DNA from: Candidatus Woesearchaeota archaeon
GTDB lineage: Archaea; Nanobdellota; Nanobdellia; Woesearchaeales; WJIZ01
Length of the DNA stretch: 34,744 nt
Direction of reading: 5' to 3'
Assembly (NCBI GenBank): GCA_018221205.1
Contig: JAAOYF010000012.1
Location: 1 to 34,744, forward strand
The notes beneath the pieces were generated by a model, which did not search any database, was not told where the DNA came from, and worked only from the letters and a program-made list of their open reading frames with translations. Position 1 is the stretch's first letter; each line of letters opens with the position of its first letter. Position numbers and translations under genes: made by a program. This document shows positions 1 to 9,063 of this stretch, one piece after another.

Positions 1-20
1 AGACAGACAGAGCCTGGGTC

Positions 21-326
21 ATGATCGTCCTACACACCAAAATGAAAGACATATCCATCATTAAAGCAAAGGGATTGCCGACAACCATGCGTATCGGCAA
101 ATCTGGACTGAACGAAGGGGTCATCAATGAGCTTCAGCTGCAATTGAAGAGAAAGAAGATGGTGAAAGTCAAGATCCTCAAGCCTGCATTTGAACATCTG
201 ACAAAGGCTGAGTTAAAAAAAATGCTCGAGGACAAGACAAACAGCACAATCATCCATAGCATCGGCAATGTTTTCGTGCTGAAGCATAAGTTATTTATAG
301 ACCGAAACCGAGGAAGAACAATATGA
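21..326 (+). CDS. YhbY/CRS1-YhbY (CRM) domain RNA-binding protein
   Basis: 101 aa ORF; 'IIKAKGLPTTMRIGKSGLNEGVINELQLQLKRKKMVKVKIL' resembles the CRM/YhbY fold; stop overlaps next ORF start (ATGA). Confidence 0.8.
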   Translation: MIVLHTKMKDISIIKAKGLPTTMRIGKSGLNEGVINELQLQLKRKKMVKVKILKPAFEHLTKAELKKMLEDKTNSTIIHSIGNVFVLKHKLFIDRNRGRTI

Positions 327-1717
327 TTACCGAGGATCAGCTGAAGGAGATGAACTTCGATCCAGAGATGGCTGAAGAAGCTAGGAATCATGCCCCTGTC
401 TTCACCGGCTATCCCAGTCCGGTGAGAAGATACCGGATGGTGGTTGAAGCATATCATATGGCCATCGAAGAGCCTTATTTCTGGGTATTGGAGTATCTCA
501 GAAACATGTCTGGATTCCATCATATCATCAAGATAACAGATGTCTTTTCAGCAGCTGAGAACAGCTCTTTTTTCGGCGCCTCTCAGCAGAGGCTTGGATT
601 GCAGCAGGATAAAGTGAGCCAGTTTCTCGCCACTATCGGAAAGATGGTCAAGGAGCTCTTCCAATTGGTGAGAGAATTACGGGTACTGGACGAAAGACTT
701 GGCTACTATGCCGACAGCTATGACTCTGAATCAAGATCAAGGGAAAGTGCTGAGATCACCTTAAAGGGAATATGGGTAGACATGGTAGAGCAGGGAGCGA
801 AGAATCCTGCTTCTGTCTATGGAATGGCGAGAGAGGTGCAGTTCACGACCTTACCTGATCTCTTCTTCAACATCCATCCCTTGAAACAGGAAGATGTCGA
901 TGATGTTGTCGAATCTGATTCATCACAGTTCAACAGAAAAGTACGGGAAGTGCTGAAAAGGAAACTACGAAGTTTCCTGGCGTGGAAAGAGCATACCTAT
1001 GAAGAGCTGAAGAACAGACGTATCTTCACGTTGAAATATCTGAGGCAGCATTATGATATCATCAAGATGTATATGACCTGGGTGAAGCCTTATCTGAAGA
1101 ATATCGAAAGGCTGACCATGGACCAGCAGAAGATGGAGACTCCTGATCTGTTGGCTGCTTTCGAAACAAGCATGATCGAAGTCGAGCTTCTTGCCAAGAA
1201 ACCTTCTGGGCCGGTGAATGAATGCGTCCTGGTGCATTTCTGGTATAGGACAAGGCCTGATATGAATTACCAGCAGGAATACCAGAGAGGGCCATTGCAT
1301 GTCGGCAGGGCAGAGATAACCTTCAGGGCATATGTCTGGACCGATGAAGAGATCGAGAATTATCAGAAGATGAGGGCACGTGAGGATTTCAACCTCTTGG
1401 GTGTTGTCGACAGATCAGTCAAAGCAGCTATGGAGAGTTTAGGAGATGAGCTTATGCGCTATCTAGAGGAAGCAGGAGAGGATTTCCAGTCAAAGCAGAA
1501 ATCTGATCTCGAAAACGTCAAGGCAAAGGGAAGAAGGCTCTCGAGAAACTTCTCCTCAGTGAGATCATTATTCAGCAGGGTGAAGGAAAGCAAGAAAGAG
1601 AAGCAGGATCTATGGGATATAGAGATCGCAAAAGACAAGGCAACTGCCAAAGTGAAAGGCAGCATGTGGACTGTCTATCATCATTTCAAAAAACATCATA
1701 ATATGCTGAACTGGTAG
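323..1717 (+). CDS. Conserved hypothetical protein (464 aa), alpha-helical, charged
   Basis: Long ORF overlapping the preceding CDS by 4 nt; no family recognised by eye. Confidence 0.75.
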   Translation: MITEDQLKEMNFDPEMAEEARNHAPVFTGYPSPVRRYRMVVEAYHMAIEEPYFWVLEYLRNMSGFHHIIKITDVFSAAENSSFFGASQQRLGLQQDKVSQFLATIGKMVKELFQLVRELRVLDERLGYYADSYDSESRSRESAEITLKGIWVDMVEQGAKNPASVYGMAREVQFTTLPDLFFNIHPLKQEDVDDVVESDSSQFNRKVREVLKRKLRSFLAWKEHTYEELKNRRIFTLKYLRQHYDIIKMYMTWVKPYLKNIERLTMDQQKMETPDLLAAFETSMIEVELLAKKPSGPVNECVLVHFWYRTRPDMNYQQEYQRGPLHVGRAEITFRAYVWTDEEIENYQKMRAREDFNLLGVVDRSVKAAMESLGDELMRYLEEAGEDFQSKQKSDLENVKAKGRRLSRNFSSVRSLFSRVKESKKEKQDLWDIEIAKDKATAKVKGSMWTVYHHFKKHHNMLNW

Positions 1718-1891
1718 AGATTTTTGCCCGTTCCCTACGGTCACTTAAAAATCTCGTAAAAAGCGCTCATGTGGAACATCCTCACGTCAGAAATGCAAAG
1801 CATTTCTGAGCGTCATCAGGAATCTTCGATTCCTGAGACTTTGTTCGGAGTTCCACGACAAAGGAAAAAGTGCGTGTCCCACCCCGACACG
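1717..1891 (+). ncRNA. Structured intergenic region: GAGATTTTT/AAAAATCTC stem, three-way-junction-like fold with two triloop hairpins, possible pseudoknot, terminal CGTGTC/GACACG hairpin
   Basis: GTGGAAC(1771-1777)/GTTCCAC(1850-1856); CAGAAATGC-aaa-GCATTTCTG(1788-1808); CAGGAATC-ttc-GATTCCTG(1817-1835); CTTTGT(1839-1844)/ACAAAG(1858-1863); CGTGTC(1873-1878)/GACACG(1886-1891). Confidence 0.5.
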
Positions 1892-1904
1892 TTTAGGTGA
1901 ATAG

Positions 1905-4142
1905 ATGCAATTCAACAACGGATATCACTCAGGAGCAGCAGATCTTTATGGATCGAGCCCTATGGATAGATCTTTCTATGTCGATAATCCTGATGCTGCA
2001 GGCGCAGCTACCGGCATCCGCGATTTCGGAGCCAAGGCGCCGATCGGTCAGCTTGACAGTGAATTCGGCTTGACAGTCAAAGATGTGGGCATGAGCGTTC
2101 CGATGGGAATCTCTGCCCCTAATGTCCAGGGCATCTACAGCAAGATACGGGCAGGATTGAGCAAGATCGAGATCGGTTTTCCTGCTGCAGGTTCGGGCAA
2201 TAGGCAGGCACAAAGTCCAGGCATGTATGGTAAGGATATGCGTCAGGCCATCAAAGAGCTGGGCATTGCGAATGAAGTTGAATTCAACACCCACGCTGCC
2301 TATAATGTCATGGGCATGACCGGAAGCCTTGAGCAGGCAGGTGACCTGATAAAATTTGATATGAACCGGGCGAGAATGGGACAGCATGAGATTGAACGAG
2401 CTGTCGATTTTGCAGCTGATGTTCCTGGTGGAGGCAGTGTTGTTATCCACACTGGTGAATTTCTCAGGCCATTGACCGATATCTATGTGCCTGATGAAGA
2501 GGGCAATCTGGCCAGAGGATCTGATGGCAGGACCATGTGGAAGCAGCGCCTGACAGAAGATAAGGATGCGACGTTCTATCTTATCGACGACAGAACTGGA
2601 CAGGCGATGAGAACAGTCGAGAAAGACCGATTGGTTGCGTATCCTCATTGGCTACGGTCTAAGAAGGAAGGCCATTGGGGAATGGACAAACAGGGCAACA
2701 GAGCATTCATCAAGAAGGATGACTATGTCGATTATGAAGGACTATTGATTCTCGATGCGTATGACCCTGTTGTCGGAAGAGTTCCTGAATTCGACGATAA
2801 AACAAGAGAGTTCAAGGTCGATTATCTTAGTTTTAATGATTTTGAGGTTGTCGCGAAAGAAAAGAATGATGCCCTGAAGAAAAGACTGGGCAGATCTTTG
2901 ACGTTCCAGGAAGCGACAACACAGACAGAGGCCTATTTTCATGCTACGCTTGAGACGAACGAGGGCCACTCTCGTGGTTGGAGCGGCCAGTATGCAGAGG
3001 ATGTCGACACCAATATTGAGATGCTGGAGAAATTGAACAAAGCGAAGGACTTCTACCAGAAGATAGACGCAAAGCTTCCGCCAGAGGAGAAGTGGAAGAT
3101 AGCCATCAAAGAGCCGAATATGCGTGTTCTCGATCAGATCATCCCTCCAGAGACAAAAGATCCGTTAAAGTATATCGAAGAACAGATAACAAATGCGAGG
3201 ACAAGAATCAATTTCGCCCGACAAGCTTCTGTCTCCCAGCTGCAGCAAGCGCAGGACACTGCTGAGACAAAAAGGCACATCATCGATCCTATAAAATATG
3301 TTGATCGGTATGCTGTACGGCACTATGCTGAATCTGCTTTGCATGCTATGGACCGGTCTAAAGACCCCAATAACCCTATCGTACTCACGATGGAGCACAT
3401 CTTTCCTGAGCGGTTCGGAGGGCATCCTCAAGAGCATAAGTGGCTGATTAAAAAAGCACGTGAGCGTTTTGTGGAATACCTGACTGAGCCTGAAATGGAG
3501 CTTGGTGTTACGTATGACGGCAAGCCTGCCATGGCGAAGAATAAAGAAGGCCTATTGGAATTGCAAAAGCAGCCGAATCCGTATTATAAAGCTGGGCTAG
3601 ATAAGGAGCAGGCTAAAAAGCTGGCTGAACGGCATATCAAGGCGACGATCGACACCGGCCACCTTAATCTTTGGCGGAAATATTTCCAGCCCAGGCCTGG
3701 AGCGACTCCAGAAGACAATGAGAATGAATTCAAGCAATGGTTCCTGGGGCAGATAGAGGACTTTGCAAAGGATAACCTGGTGGGGAATGTCCATCTTGTG
3801 GACAATTATGGGTATCAGGATGATCACCTCTCACCCGGACAGGGCAATGCCCCTATCAAAGAGACGATGAAGATACTGAAGAAATTCGGTTATGACAAAG
3901 CCTATACTGTCGAGCCGGGTGCAGATGCGTCCACAGACCTTTCTGATTTCCATGGTGTGATGAAGACCTGGAGATTCTTGGGTGCGCCTATCTATGGTCT
4001 GGGAGCGCCGAGTAAGTCACAACAGACCTGGGGCAAAGTGCAGTATAGCTACTTCGGCCAGAATCAACCTCCCTACTTCATCTTCGGCTCCTATTCACCG
4101 AGCAATGACTGGACGCTCTGGAGCCAGTCACCTATGGAGTAA
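1905..4142 (+). CDS. Large TIM-barrel/AP-endonuclease-2-like (xylose isomerase-like) protein, 745 aa
   Basis: Complete ORF; 'GLSKIEIGFP...ELGIANEVEFNTHAAYNVMGMTG', 'SVVIHTGEF' and 'YTVEPGADAS' are reminiscent of a sugar isomerase/EndoIV-like barrel. Fold assignment by eye only. Confidence 0.65.
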   Translation: MQFNNGYHSGAADLYGSSPMDRSFYVDNPDAAGAATGIRDFGAKAPIGQLDSEFGLTVKDVGMSVPMGISAPNVQGIYSKIRAGLSKIEIGFPAAGSGNRQAQSPGMYGKDMRQAIKELGIANEVEFNTHAAYNVMGMTGSLEQAGDLIKFDMNRARMGQHEIERAVDFAADVPGGGSVVIHTGEFLRPLTDIYVPDEEGNLARGSDGRTMWKQRLTEDKDATFYLIDDRTGQAMRTVEKDRLVAYPHWLRSKKEGHWGMDKQGNRAFIKKDDYVDYEGLLILDAYDPVVGRVPEFDDKTREFKVDYLSFNDFEVVAKEKNDALKKRLGRSLTFQEATTQTEAYFHATLETNEGHSRGWSGQYAEDVDTNIEMLEKLNKAKDFYQKIDAKLPPEEKWKIAIKEPNMRVLDQIIPPETKDPLKYIEEQITNARTRINFARQASVSQLQQAQDTAETKRHIIDPIKYVDRYAVRHYAESALHAMDRSKDPNNPIVLTMEHIFPERFGGHPQEHKWLIKKARERFVEYLTEPEMELGVTYDGKPAMAKNKEGLLELQKQPNPYYKAGLDKEQAKKLAERHIKATIDTGHLNLWRKYFQPRPGATPEDNENEFKQWFLGQIEDFAKDNLVGNVHLVDNYGYQDDHLSPGQGNAPIKETMKILKKFGYDKAYTVEPGADASTDLSDFHGVMKTWRFLGAPIYGLGAPSKSQQTWGKVQYSYFGQNQPPYFIFGSYSPSNDWTLWSQSPME

Positions 4143-4157
4143 TTTTATATATTCTGA

Positions 4158-4171
4158 CTATTCTAGAATAG
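4158..4171. promoter_or_regulatory. Perfect 14-bp palindrome CTATTCTAGAATAG just upstream of the radical SAM gene start
   Basis: Sequence is its own reverse complement; near-identical copy at 28465-28478. Confidence 0.4.
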
Positions 4172-4173
4172 AT

Positions 4174-5436
4174 ATGCACACTATCCACATCATGAGCAAT
4201 CCCTGCTCATTGAACAATGTCCACGCTGAGCAGATTGCCGGCCTGCTGCATATCCATGGATTCATCATTGAGAAGAACATCAAGGCAGCTGACATCCTCA
4301 TCTCTGTCGTGTGTCCGGTCATCGATGAGCTGACTATGCTTGTCGAGATCAAGCAGCTGATCAAGGCACATAAGAAGAAAAAGATCATCCTTGCCGGATG
4401 CCTCAGCCAAAAGATGGTCCCTCAGGTGAGGAAGATCACCCATACCGCTTCATTGGTGAGCAGCCATAACATCTCCGGCATAGTGGGGGTTGTGGAAGAG
4501 GTCATCAATGGCAATGCCATTGATGCTGTTTCGTATCAGGAAGAGCGGAAGCTGCACCAACCTAGAGTTAGGATCAACCCTTTCAGCGGTATCATCCCTC
4601 TGCAGCCAAGCTGCGACCATCATTGCCCTTATTGTGAATTTCATCTCTCCCAAAAGCACATCGTAAGCTATAAGAAAGAAGATATCCTGAAAGAGGTGCA
4701 TACTGCCTTAAGAGATGGGTGCAAAGAGATCATTGTCGCGAGCCATGATGTGAGCAGCTATGCCACTGAAGAGATCTGGAGGAGTTCCCTGCCTGAGCTG
4801 CTCAAAGAGATCCTGGCTATAGATCATCCTTTCAAGCTGAGGATGGGAAAGCTGAATGTGAAGAATATCAAGCCCATCTTAGATGAGCTCATCGAGATCT
4901 TCAAGAGCGATAAAGTATACAAATACCTTTTCCTGCCCCTGTTGTCCGGCAATGATGCTGTGCTTAATACGTTGGAAGCAGGCTACACTGTCGACGATTT
5001 CCGGAATATCATAAACCGGTTCAGGACTGAGATCCCTAATCTTACCATCGCAACAGAGGTGGTCATCGGGCATCCAGGGGAGAATGTAGAAGGATTCAAT
5101 GAAAGCCTTGAAGTCATCAGAGAAATGAGGCCAGACAGCGTCTCTATCACCAAGAGCGAATCAAAGCATACTGAGCGTGTAGAGGAGAATGTGGTGAAGG
5201 ATAGGATGCGAATCATCCATGACATCTCAAAGAATATCTCGCGGATGAACAATGAGCGATGGCTCGACTGGCAAGGTGAGATCCTCATTGATGAGAGAGG
5301 CAAAGGAGATTCCTGGGTCGGGCGAAACTTCTCATATAAGCCTGTCATGGTGAATGGGGACTATTCTTTAGGGCAGACCGTGCAGGTAAAAGTGATCACC
5401 ACTGATGTCAACCAGCTGAAAGCTGAGAGAATTTAG
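4174..5436 (+). CDS. MiaB/MtaB-type tRNA methylthiotransferase (radical SAM; archaeal t6A methylthiotransferase family)
   Basis: N-terminal Cys set (NPCSLN, VVCPVID, AGCLSQ), radical SAM CDHHCPYC (CxxxCxxC), C-terminal TRAM-like tail; start taken as ATG 4174 rather than the track's 3982. Confidence 0.85.
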   Translation: MHTIHIMSNPCSLNNVHAEQIAGLLHIHGFIIEKNIKAADILISVVCPVIDELTMLVEIKQLIKAHKKKKIILAGCLSQKMVPQVRKITHTASLVSSHNISGIVGVVEEVINGNAIDAVSYQEERKLHQPRVRINPFSGIIPLQPSCDHHCPYCEFHLSQKHIVSYKKEDILKEVHTALRDGCKEIIVASHDVSSYATEEIWRSSLPELLKEILAIDHPFKLRMGKLNVKNIKPILDELIEIFKSDKVYKYLFLPLLSGNDAVLNTLEAGYTVDDFRNIINRFRTEIPNLTIATEVVIGHPGENVEGFNESLEVIREMRPDSVSITKSESKHTERVEENVVKDRMRIIHDISKNISRMNNERWLDWQGEILIDERGKGDSWVGRNFSYKPVMVNGDYSLGQTVQVKVITTDVNQLKAERI

Positions 5437-5437
5437 A

Positions 5438-5537
5438 GAATCGCTTCTCCGATTCGGGGAGTATACGAAAAGCGAAGCTTTTCGGATATCCGAAAATCTT
5501 TGATTTTCGATATATCGTTGAGGGACTTATCAGTCCC
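5438..5537 (+). repeat. Intergenic cluster of tandem hairpins with C-NNN-G triloops
   Basis: GAATCG/CGATTC (5438-5455); CGAAAAGC-gaa-GCTTTTCG (5466-5484); CGAAAATC-ttt-GATTTTCG (5491-5509); GGGACT-tatc-AGTCCC (5522-5537); linked by palindromes CGGATATCCG and CGATATATCG. Confidence 0.65.
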
Positions 5538-5627
5538 CCGGTAGAAAACGTGAAATGCTCTAGGTCAGTACGCTTGCGACATAGCCAATTAGAAAGATAT
5601 ATATACCTCTTTCAGTATTCTTTATAT

Positions 5628-5867
5628 ATGGGACAAGGGGAAGTCATCACTTTTTTGAAGAAGTATAGACAGAGCACTCCTTATCTGAAAAAGCCCTGGC
5701 TGACTGTTCGAGAGATCTATGAGAAGATGAAAAATACAAGGCTGGCCAGTGAATTGGGCTCGGTGACGAATTCTTGCAAAAAATTACGGGAAAGCGGCAT
5801 GATCAAGTTCAGAGAGATGACTTCTAAGAAAGCGAATAGAAGGATCTTTCATTATCAGATAAAATAA
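5628..5867 (+). CDS. Small winged-helix DNA-binding protein (79 aa)
   Basis: TATA-like 'aaagatatatata' upstream; wHTH-like pattern 'WLTVREIYEKMKNTRLASELGSVTNSCKKLRESGMIKFRE...RRIFHYQI'; start ATG 5628. Confidence 0.6.
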   Translation: MGQGEVITFLKKYRQSTPYLKKPWLTVREIYEKMKNTRLASELGSVTNSCKKLRESGMIKFREMTSKKANRRIFHYQIK

Positions 5868-5874
5868 AAAATAA

Positions 5875-6903
5875 TTATTTCTCTACCATACCGTGTTGTG
5901 GAATGCCCAAAGATTCATTTGTCTTCTGCATGCTGGTTTCTGCATCGCATACATCCAACGCTGCCCTGATGGCATCGATATTCTCGCAGACCACATCACT
6001 CTCTTGATGGATTGCCTGCAGATAGAGTAGTTTGTTTCCGACTACTCCGATGGCTTCTTTCCAGACACAGATCTCTGGCATATCTCCTCTAGGATAGCCC
6101 CAGTCTTTTGCCAGTTCCATGATCTCTGCAGTTGATCGGACCAGTGATTCGTTATACACCACCCGTACTCTTGGTGTTTTCTTGAATATCTCTACCGCTT
6201 CCTCAACTGTCGGAGTCTTCTTGCACTCGCAGGTTATGGTATGGACATGCATCAGCGTTGAGGAGACAGATAATGCTGTTGTAAATATCTCGACATCGGG
6301 CAAGACTGTCTTGAGGTCTGGTCCGTGATGAGAAGGAAGTTCTAATACCGGAACAACAGCGTTGATCGGTCCATGACGGATGTCCCAAGGATCAGCGCCT
6401 CTCCTGATCATAGTGGCATACACTTCTTTGATGCCATATTTTGTATGGATCGCTCCCAATGTCCTTGCCAATCCGGTTGTGTTGCAACTTACAACCCTGA
6501 TATGGTCTTTGCCGCGGCATTCATCATAATTGCATTGAGCAGTAAAGCTGACCTCTCCTACATCTGGTTTTTCGCCGCCCTGGTAGATCGCTTTCATCTT
6601 AGCTGGCTCGTAGTATTTGGCCCTGTTCTCCTTTCCTTTTGGCTTAGGGGCGCAATCGATTATGATATCCACTTTCTTGAGCAGGTCTTGTATTGTTCCT
6701 TCGAGCTTGAAACCGTGGCCATCCAGCTGATGATCAGGTATGGTGTAGATAGGGATGCCTTTCCTATGTGCTGACCGAATCCGCCAGTTATGGCTTCTTC
6801 CTGTAACTCCAATTAATTCCATATCCTCCTGCTTCATCACTGCATCAGCTACTCTTTTGCCGATCGTACCAAAACCCATAATGCCTACTCTGATTTTTTT
6901 CAT
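5875..6903 (-). CDS. gap: Glyceraldehyde-3-phosphate dehydrogenase, archaeal type II
   Basis: 'IRVGIMGFGTIGKRVADAV' Rossmann motif and catalytic 'VVSCNTTGLAR'. Confidence 0.92.
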   Translation of the reverse strand: MKKIRVGIMGFGTIGKRVADAVMKQEDMELIGVTGRSHNWRIRSAHRKGIPIYTIPDHQLDGHGFKLEGTIQDLLKKVDIIIDCAPKPKGKENRAKYYEPAKMKAIYQGGEKPDVGEVSFTAQCNYDECRGKDHIRVVSCNTTGLARTLGAIHTKYGIKEVYATMIRRGADPWDIRHGPINAVVPVLELPSHHGPDLKTVLPDVEIFTTALSVSSTLMHVHTITCECKKTPTVEEAVEIFKKTPRVRVVYNESLVRSTAEIMELAKDWGYPRGDMPEICVWKEAIGVVGNKLLYLQAIHQESDVVCENIDAIRAALDVCDAETSMQKTNESLGIPQHGMVEK

Positions 6904-6914
6904 TTCGTTCACCC

Positions 6915-7922
6915 TCACTCCATATCAGTCGAGTATTCTCCTTTTGTCGCAAGACCATTCAGCTTTGCGCGCTTAAAGAACGCATCCTGGCACGCTTTCT
7001 CATTCTCAGCTTTGCCGGCCCATGCTTTCAATGCTGGTTCTTGCAATGCTCTTCCATAGGAAAAGCTCAGGTACCAAGGAGCATCATCCATCTTGTTCAT
7101 CGCCTGCAGATGTGCAGTTGATTCTTCAGGGGTCTGTCCTCCTGAAAGGAAATTGATCGTCTGGACAGATTCAGGAATGGTCTTCTTGAATATTTCGAGA
7201 GTCTGCTTTGCCACTTCCTCTACTCCTGCTCGGCTATCATTCTCTTTTCCGGAAATGACCATGCTCGGCTTGAGGATCATGCCTTCTAAGAGGACCCCTT
7301 CTTTATCTAGCGCAACGAACACTTCTTTCAGCACTGCTTCAGTAACTTCAGCACATCTCTCGATTGAATGGTCTCCGTTGATCAAGACTTCTGGCTCGAC
7401 GATGGGAGCGACATCATGTTCTTGACAGACTTTCGCATATTTTGCCAATCTTGAAGCGTTCTCCTTTATGACTGCATCAGAAGGTGTAGAATCTGAGATG
7501 GAATAGACAGCGCGCCATTTGGCGAATCTCGCACCATGTTGCTTATAGTCATCTAATCTATCCCCTAATCCTTCGAGGCCTTGAGTGACTTTTTCAGATG
7601 TTCCTTCCAGCTCGACAAGGCCTTTGTCAACCTTAATTCCAGGAACAATGCCTTTTTTCGTCAGTACTCCTGACAGTGGTGTGCCGTCTCGTGCTTTCTG
7701 TTTCAGTGTTTCCTCGAACAGGATGACTCCTGAGATGAACTCTTCGCAGCCTGATGTAGTGAAGAGGGCCTGCCGATAATCCCTTCTCTTTTCCTCTGTG
7801 GATTCGACATTGATGCCTGCCAACCTCTTTCCCATGGTAGGGGTGGATTCATCTGCTGCCAATATCCCTTTTCCTTTTGTTGCGATCTCCTTTATTGTCT
7901 GTTTTAGTGCTTGAGCATCCAT
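6915..7922 (-). CDS. Fructose-bisphosphate aldolase class I (eukaryote/bacteria-type glycolytic family)
   Basis: 'KGKGILAADESTPTMGKRLAGI', 'ILKPSMVISGKE', 'INFLSGGQTPEESTAHL' are signatures of the classical class I FBA family. Confidence 0.92.
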   Translation of the reverse strand: MDAQALKQTIKEIATKGKGILAADESTPTMGKRLAGINVESTEEKRRDYRQALFTTSGCEEFISGVILFEETLKQKARDGTPLSGVLTKKGIVPGIKVDKGLVELEGTSEKVTQGLEGLGDRLDDYKQHGARFAKWRAVYSISDSTPSDAVIKENASRLAKYAKVCQEHDVAPIVEPEVLINGDHSIERCAEVTEAVLKEVFVALDKEGVLLEGMILKPSMVISGKENDSRAGVEEVAKQTLEIFKKTIPESVQTINFLSGGQTPEESTAHLQAMNKMDDAPWYLSFSYGRALQEPALKAWAGKAENEKACQDAFFKRAKLNGLATKGEYSTDME

Positions 7923-7925
7923 CTT

Positions 7926-8987
7926 CTATCCCTCCAAACCAAAAAATAATCTTGCTTCTTCGACTCTTTTCTTCGGAACTGTCTTCAACTGGCCAAGAGC
8001 TGCTTTCATGTCTTGGGAGACAATCTCTGTCCCTTTCAAACAGGATATCTTTCCGAATTCCTTCTTGTGGATCATCTCTGCAGCATGCACCCCTAATCTC
8101 GTGCCTAAGACACGGTCGAAGGCTGTCGGATGACCTGCTCTTTGCAGATGACCAAGAACAACATGTCTTGTCTCTTTTCCGGTCTCTTTCTGGATCACTT
8201 TGGCAAGCCTTTGTGCTATCCCGCCTAGACGGACATTGCCGAAAGCGTCTTTTTCATCAGTCTGTAACACCATCCCTCCCTCTTTGGGAACAGCTCCCTC
8301 AGAGCAGGCGATGATCGTGTAATGATATCCTTTCTTTTCCCGATTCTTTATTATTTTAACTATCTCCTTCATGTCGAACTTCTCTTCTGGAACAAGAATG
8401 ATATGTGCACCACCTGCCATACCTGCATGCAAGGTGAGCCAGCCGGCATGCCTACCCATAACCTCTACAACTAAGACACGGTCATGGCTTTTCGCAGTGG
8501 TATGAAGGTTGTCGATAGCATCTGCTGCAATATTGACTGCTGTATCAAAGCCAAACGTATAATCGGTCGCGTTGACATCATTGTCGATCGTCTTCGGCAC
8601 ACCAACTGCCTTTACCCCTTCCTGATGGAGCTTCCAGGCCACTCCCAGCGTATCATCCCCGCCGATGGCAATAAGATAATCACATCTGAACTTCTTGAGA
8701 TTCTTCTTTACCTGCTCAACTCCTCCCTCTACTTTGTAGGGATTCGTCCTTGAGGTACGTAGAATCGTTCCTCCTAGCATGTGGATATCCTGGACTCGGT
8801 CCAGGTCCAATGGATGAGGTTCTCCTTTTCCTAACAAACCGGCCCATCCTCTTCGAAAACCGAGAACATCATAACCGAGAGAAATCGCTTTTACAGTTAT
8901 GCCGCGTATAACGGCATTTAGCGCAGGCGCATCACCGCCTCCATTTAAGATTGCTATCTGCTTTTTTTTAGCACCAGTAACCGCCAT
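7926..8987 (-). CDS. pfp: 6-phosphofructokinase, predicted pyrophosphate-dependent
   Basis: 'LNGGGDAPALNAVIRG', 'GGDDT' and 'PKTIDNDV' motifs (Asp and Lys at the positions diagnostic for PPi-PFK); RBS GAGGGGTG. Confidence 0.88.
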   Translation of the reverse strand: MAVTGAKKKQIAILNGGGDAPALNAVIRGITVKAISLGYDVLGFRRGWAGLLGKGEPHPLDLDRVQDIHMLGGTILRTSRTNPYKVEGGVEQVKKNLKKFRCDYLIAIGGDDTLGVAWKLHQEGVKAVGVPKTIDNDVNATDYTFGFDTAVNIAADAIDNLHTTAKSHDRVLVVEVMGRHAGWLTLHAGMAGGAHIILVPEEKFDMKEIVKIIKNREKKGYHYTIIACSEGAVPKEGGMVLQTDEKDAFGNVRLGGIAQRLAKVIQKETGKETRHVVLGHLQRAGHPTAFDRVLGTRLGVHAAEMIHKKEFGKISCLKGTEIVSQDMKAALGQLKTVPKKRVEEARLFFGLEG

Positions 8988-9063
8988 CTGCACCCCTCTA
9001 AATTATATTTTTTGTGGAAGATGCCTGTATTTAAAGGTTTTGATGGTAGGACAAAGGAGGATA

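Noticed and set aside
134-523. Antisense ORFs overlapping long conserved CDSs (e.g. 134-523 -, 965-1300 -, 1929-2648 -, 8484-8753 +, 15415-15777 +, 29268-29651 -)
   Set aside because: Low-complexity or Ser/Leu-rich translations opposite well-identified genes; no independent support.
1717-1891. C/D or H/ACA box sRNA
   Set aside because: No convincing C/D or ACA boxes in the correct positions.
5438-5590. Another interrupted tRNA in the 5.4 kb hairpin cluster
   Set aside because: No T-arm (GGTTCNANNCC) or acceptor complementarity found.
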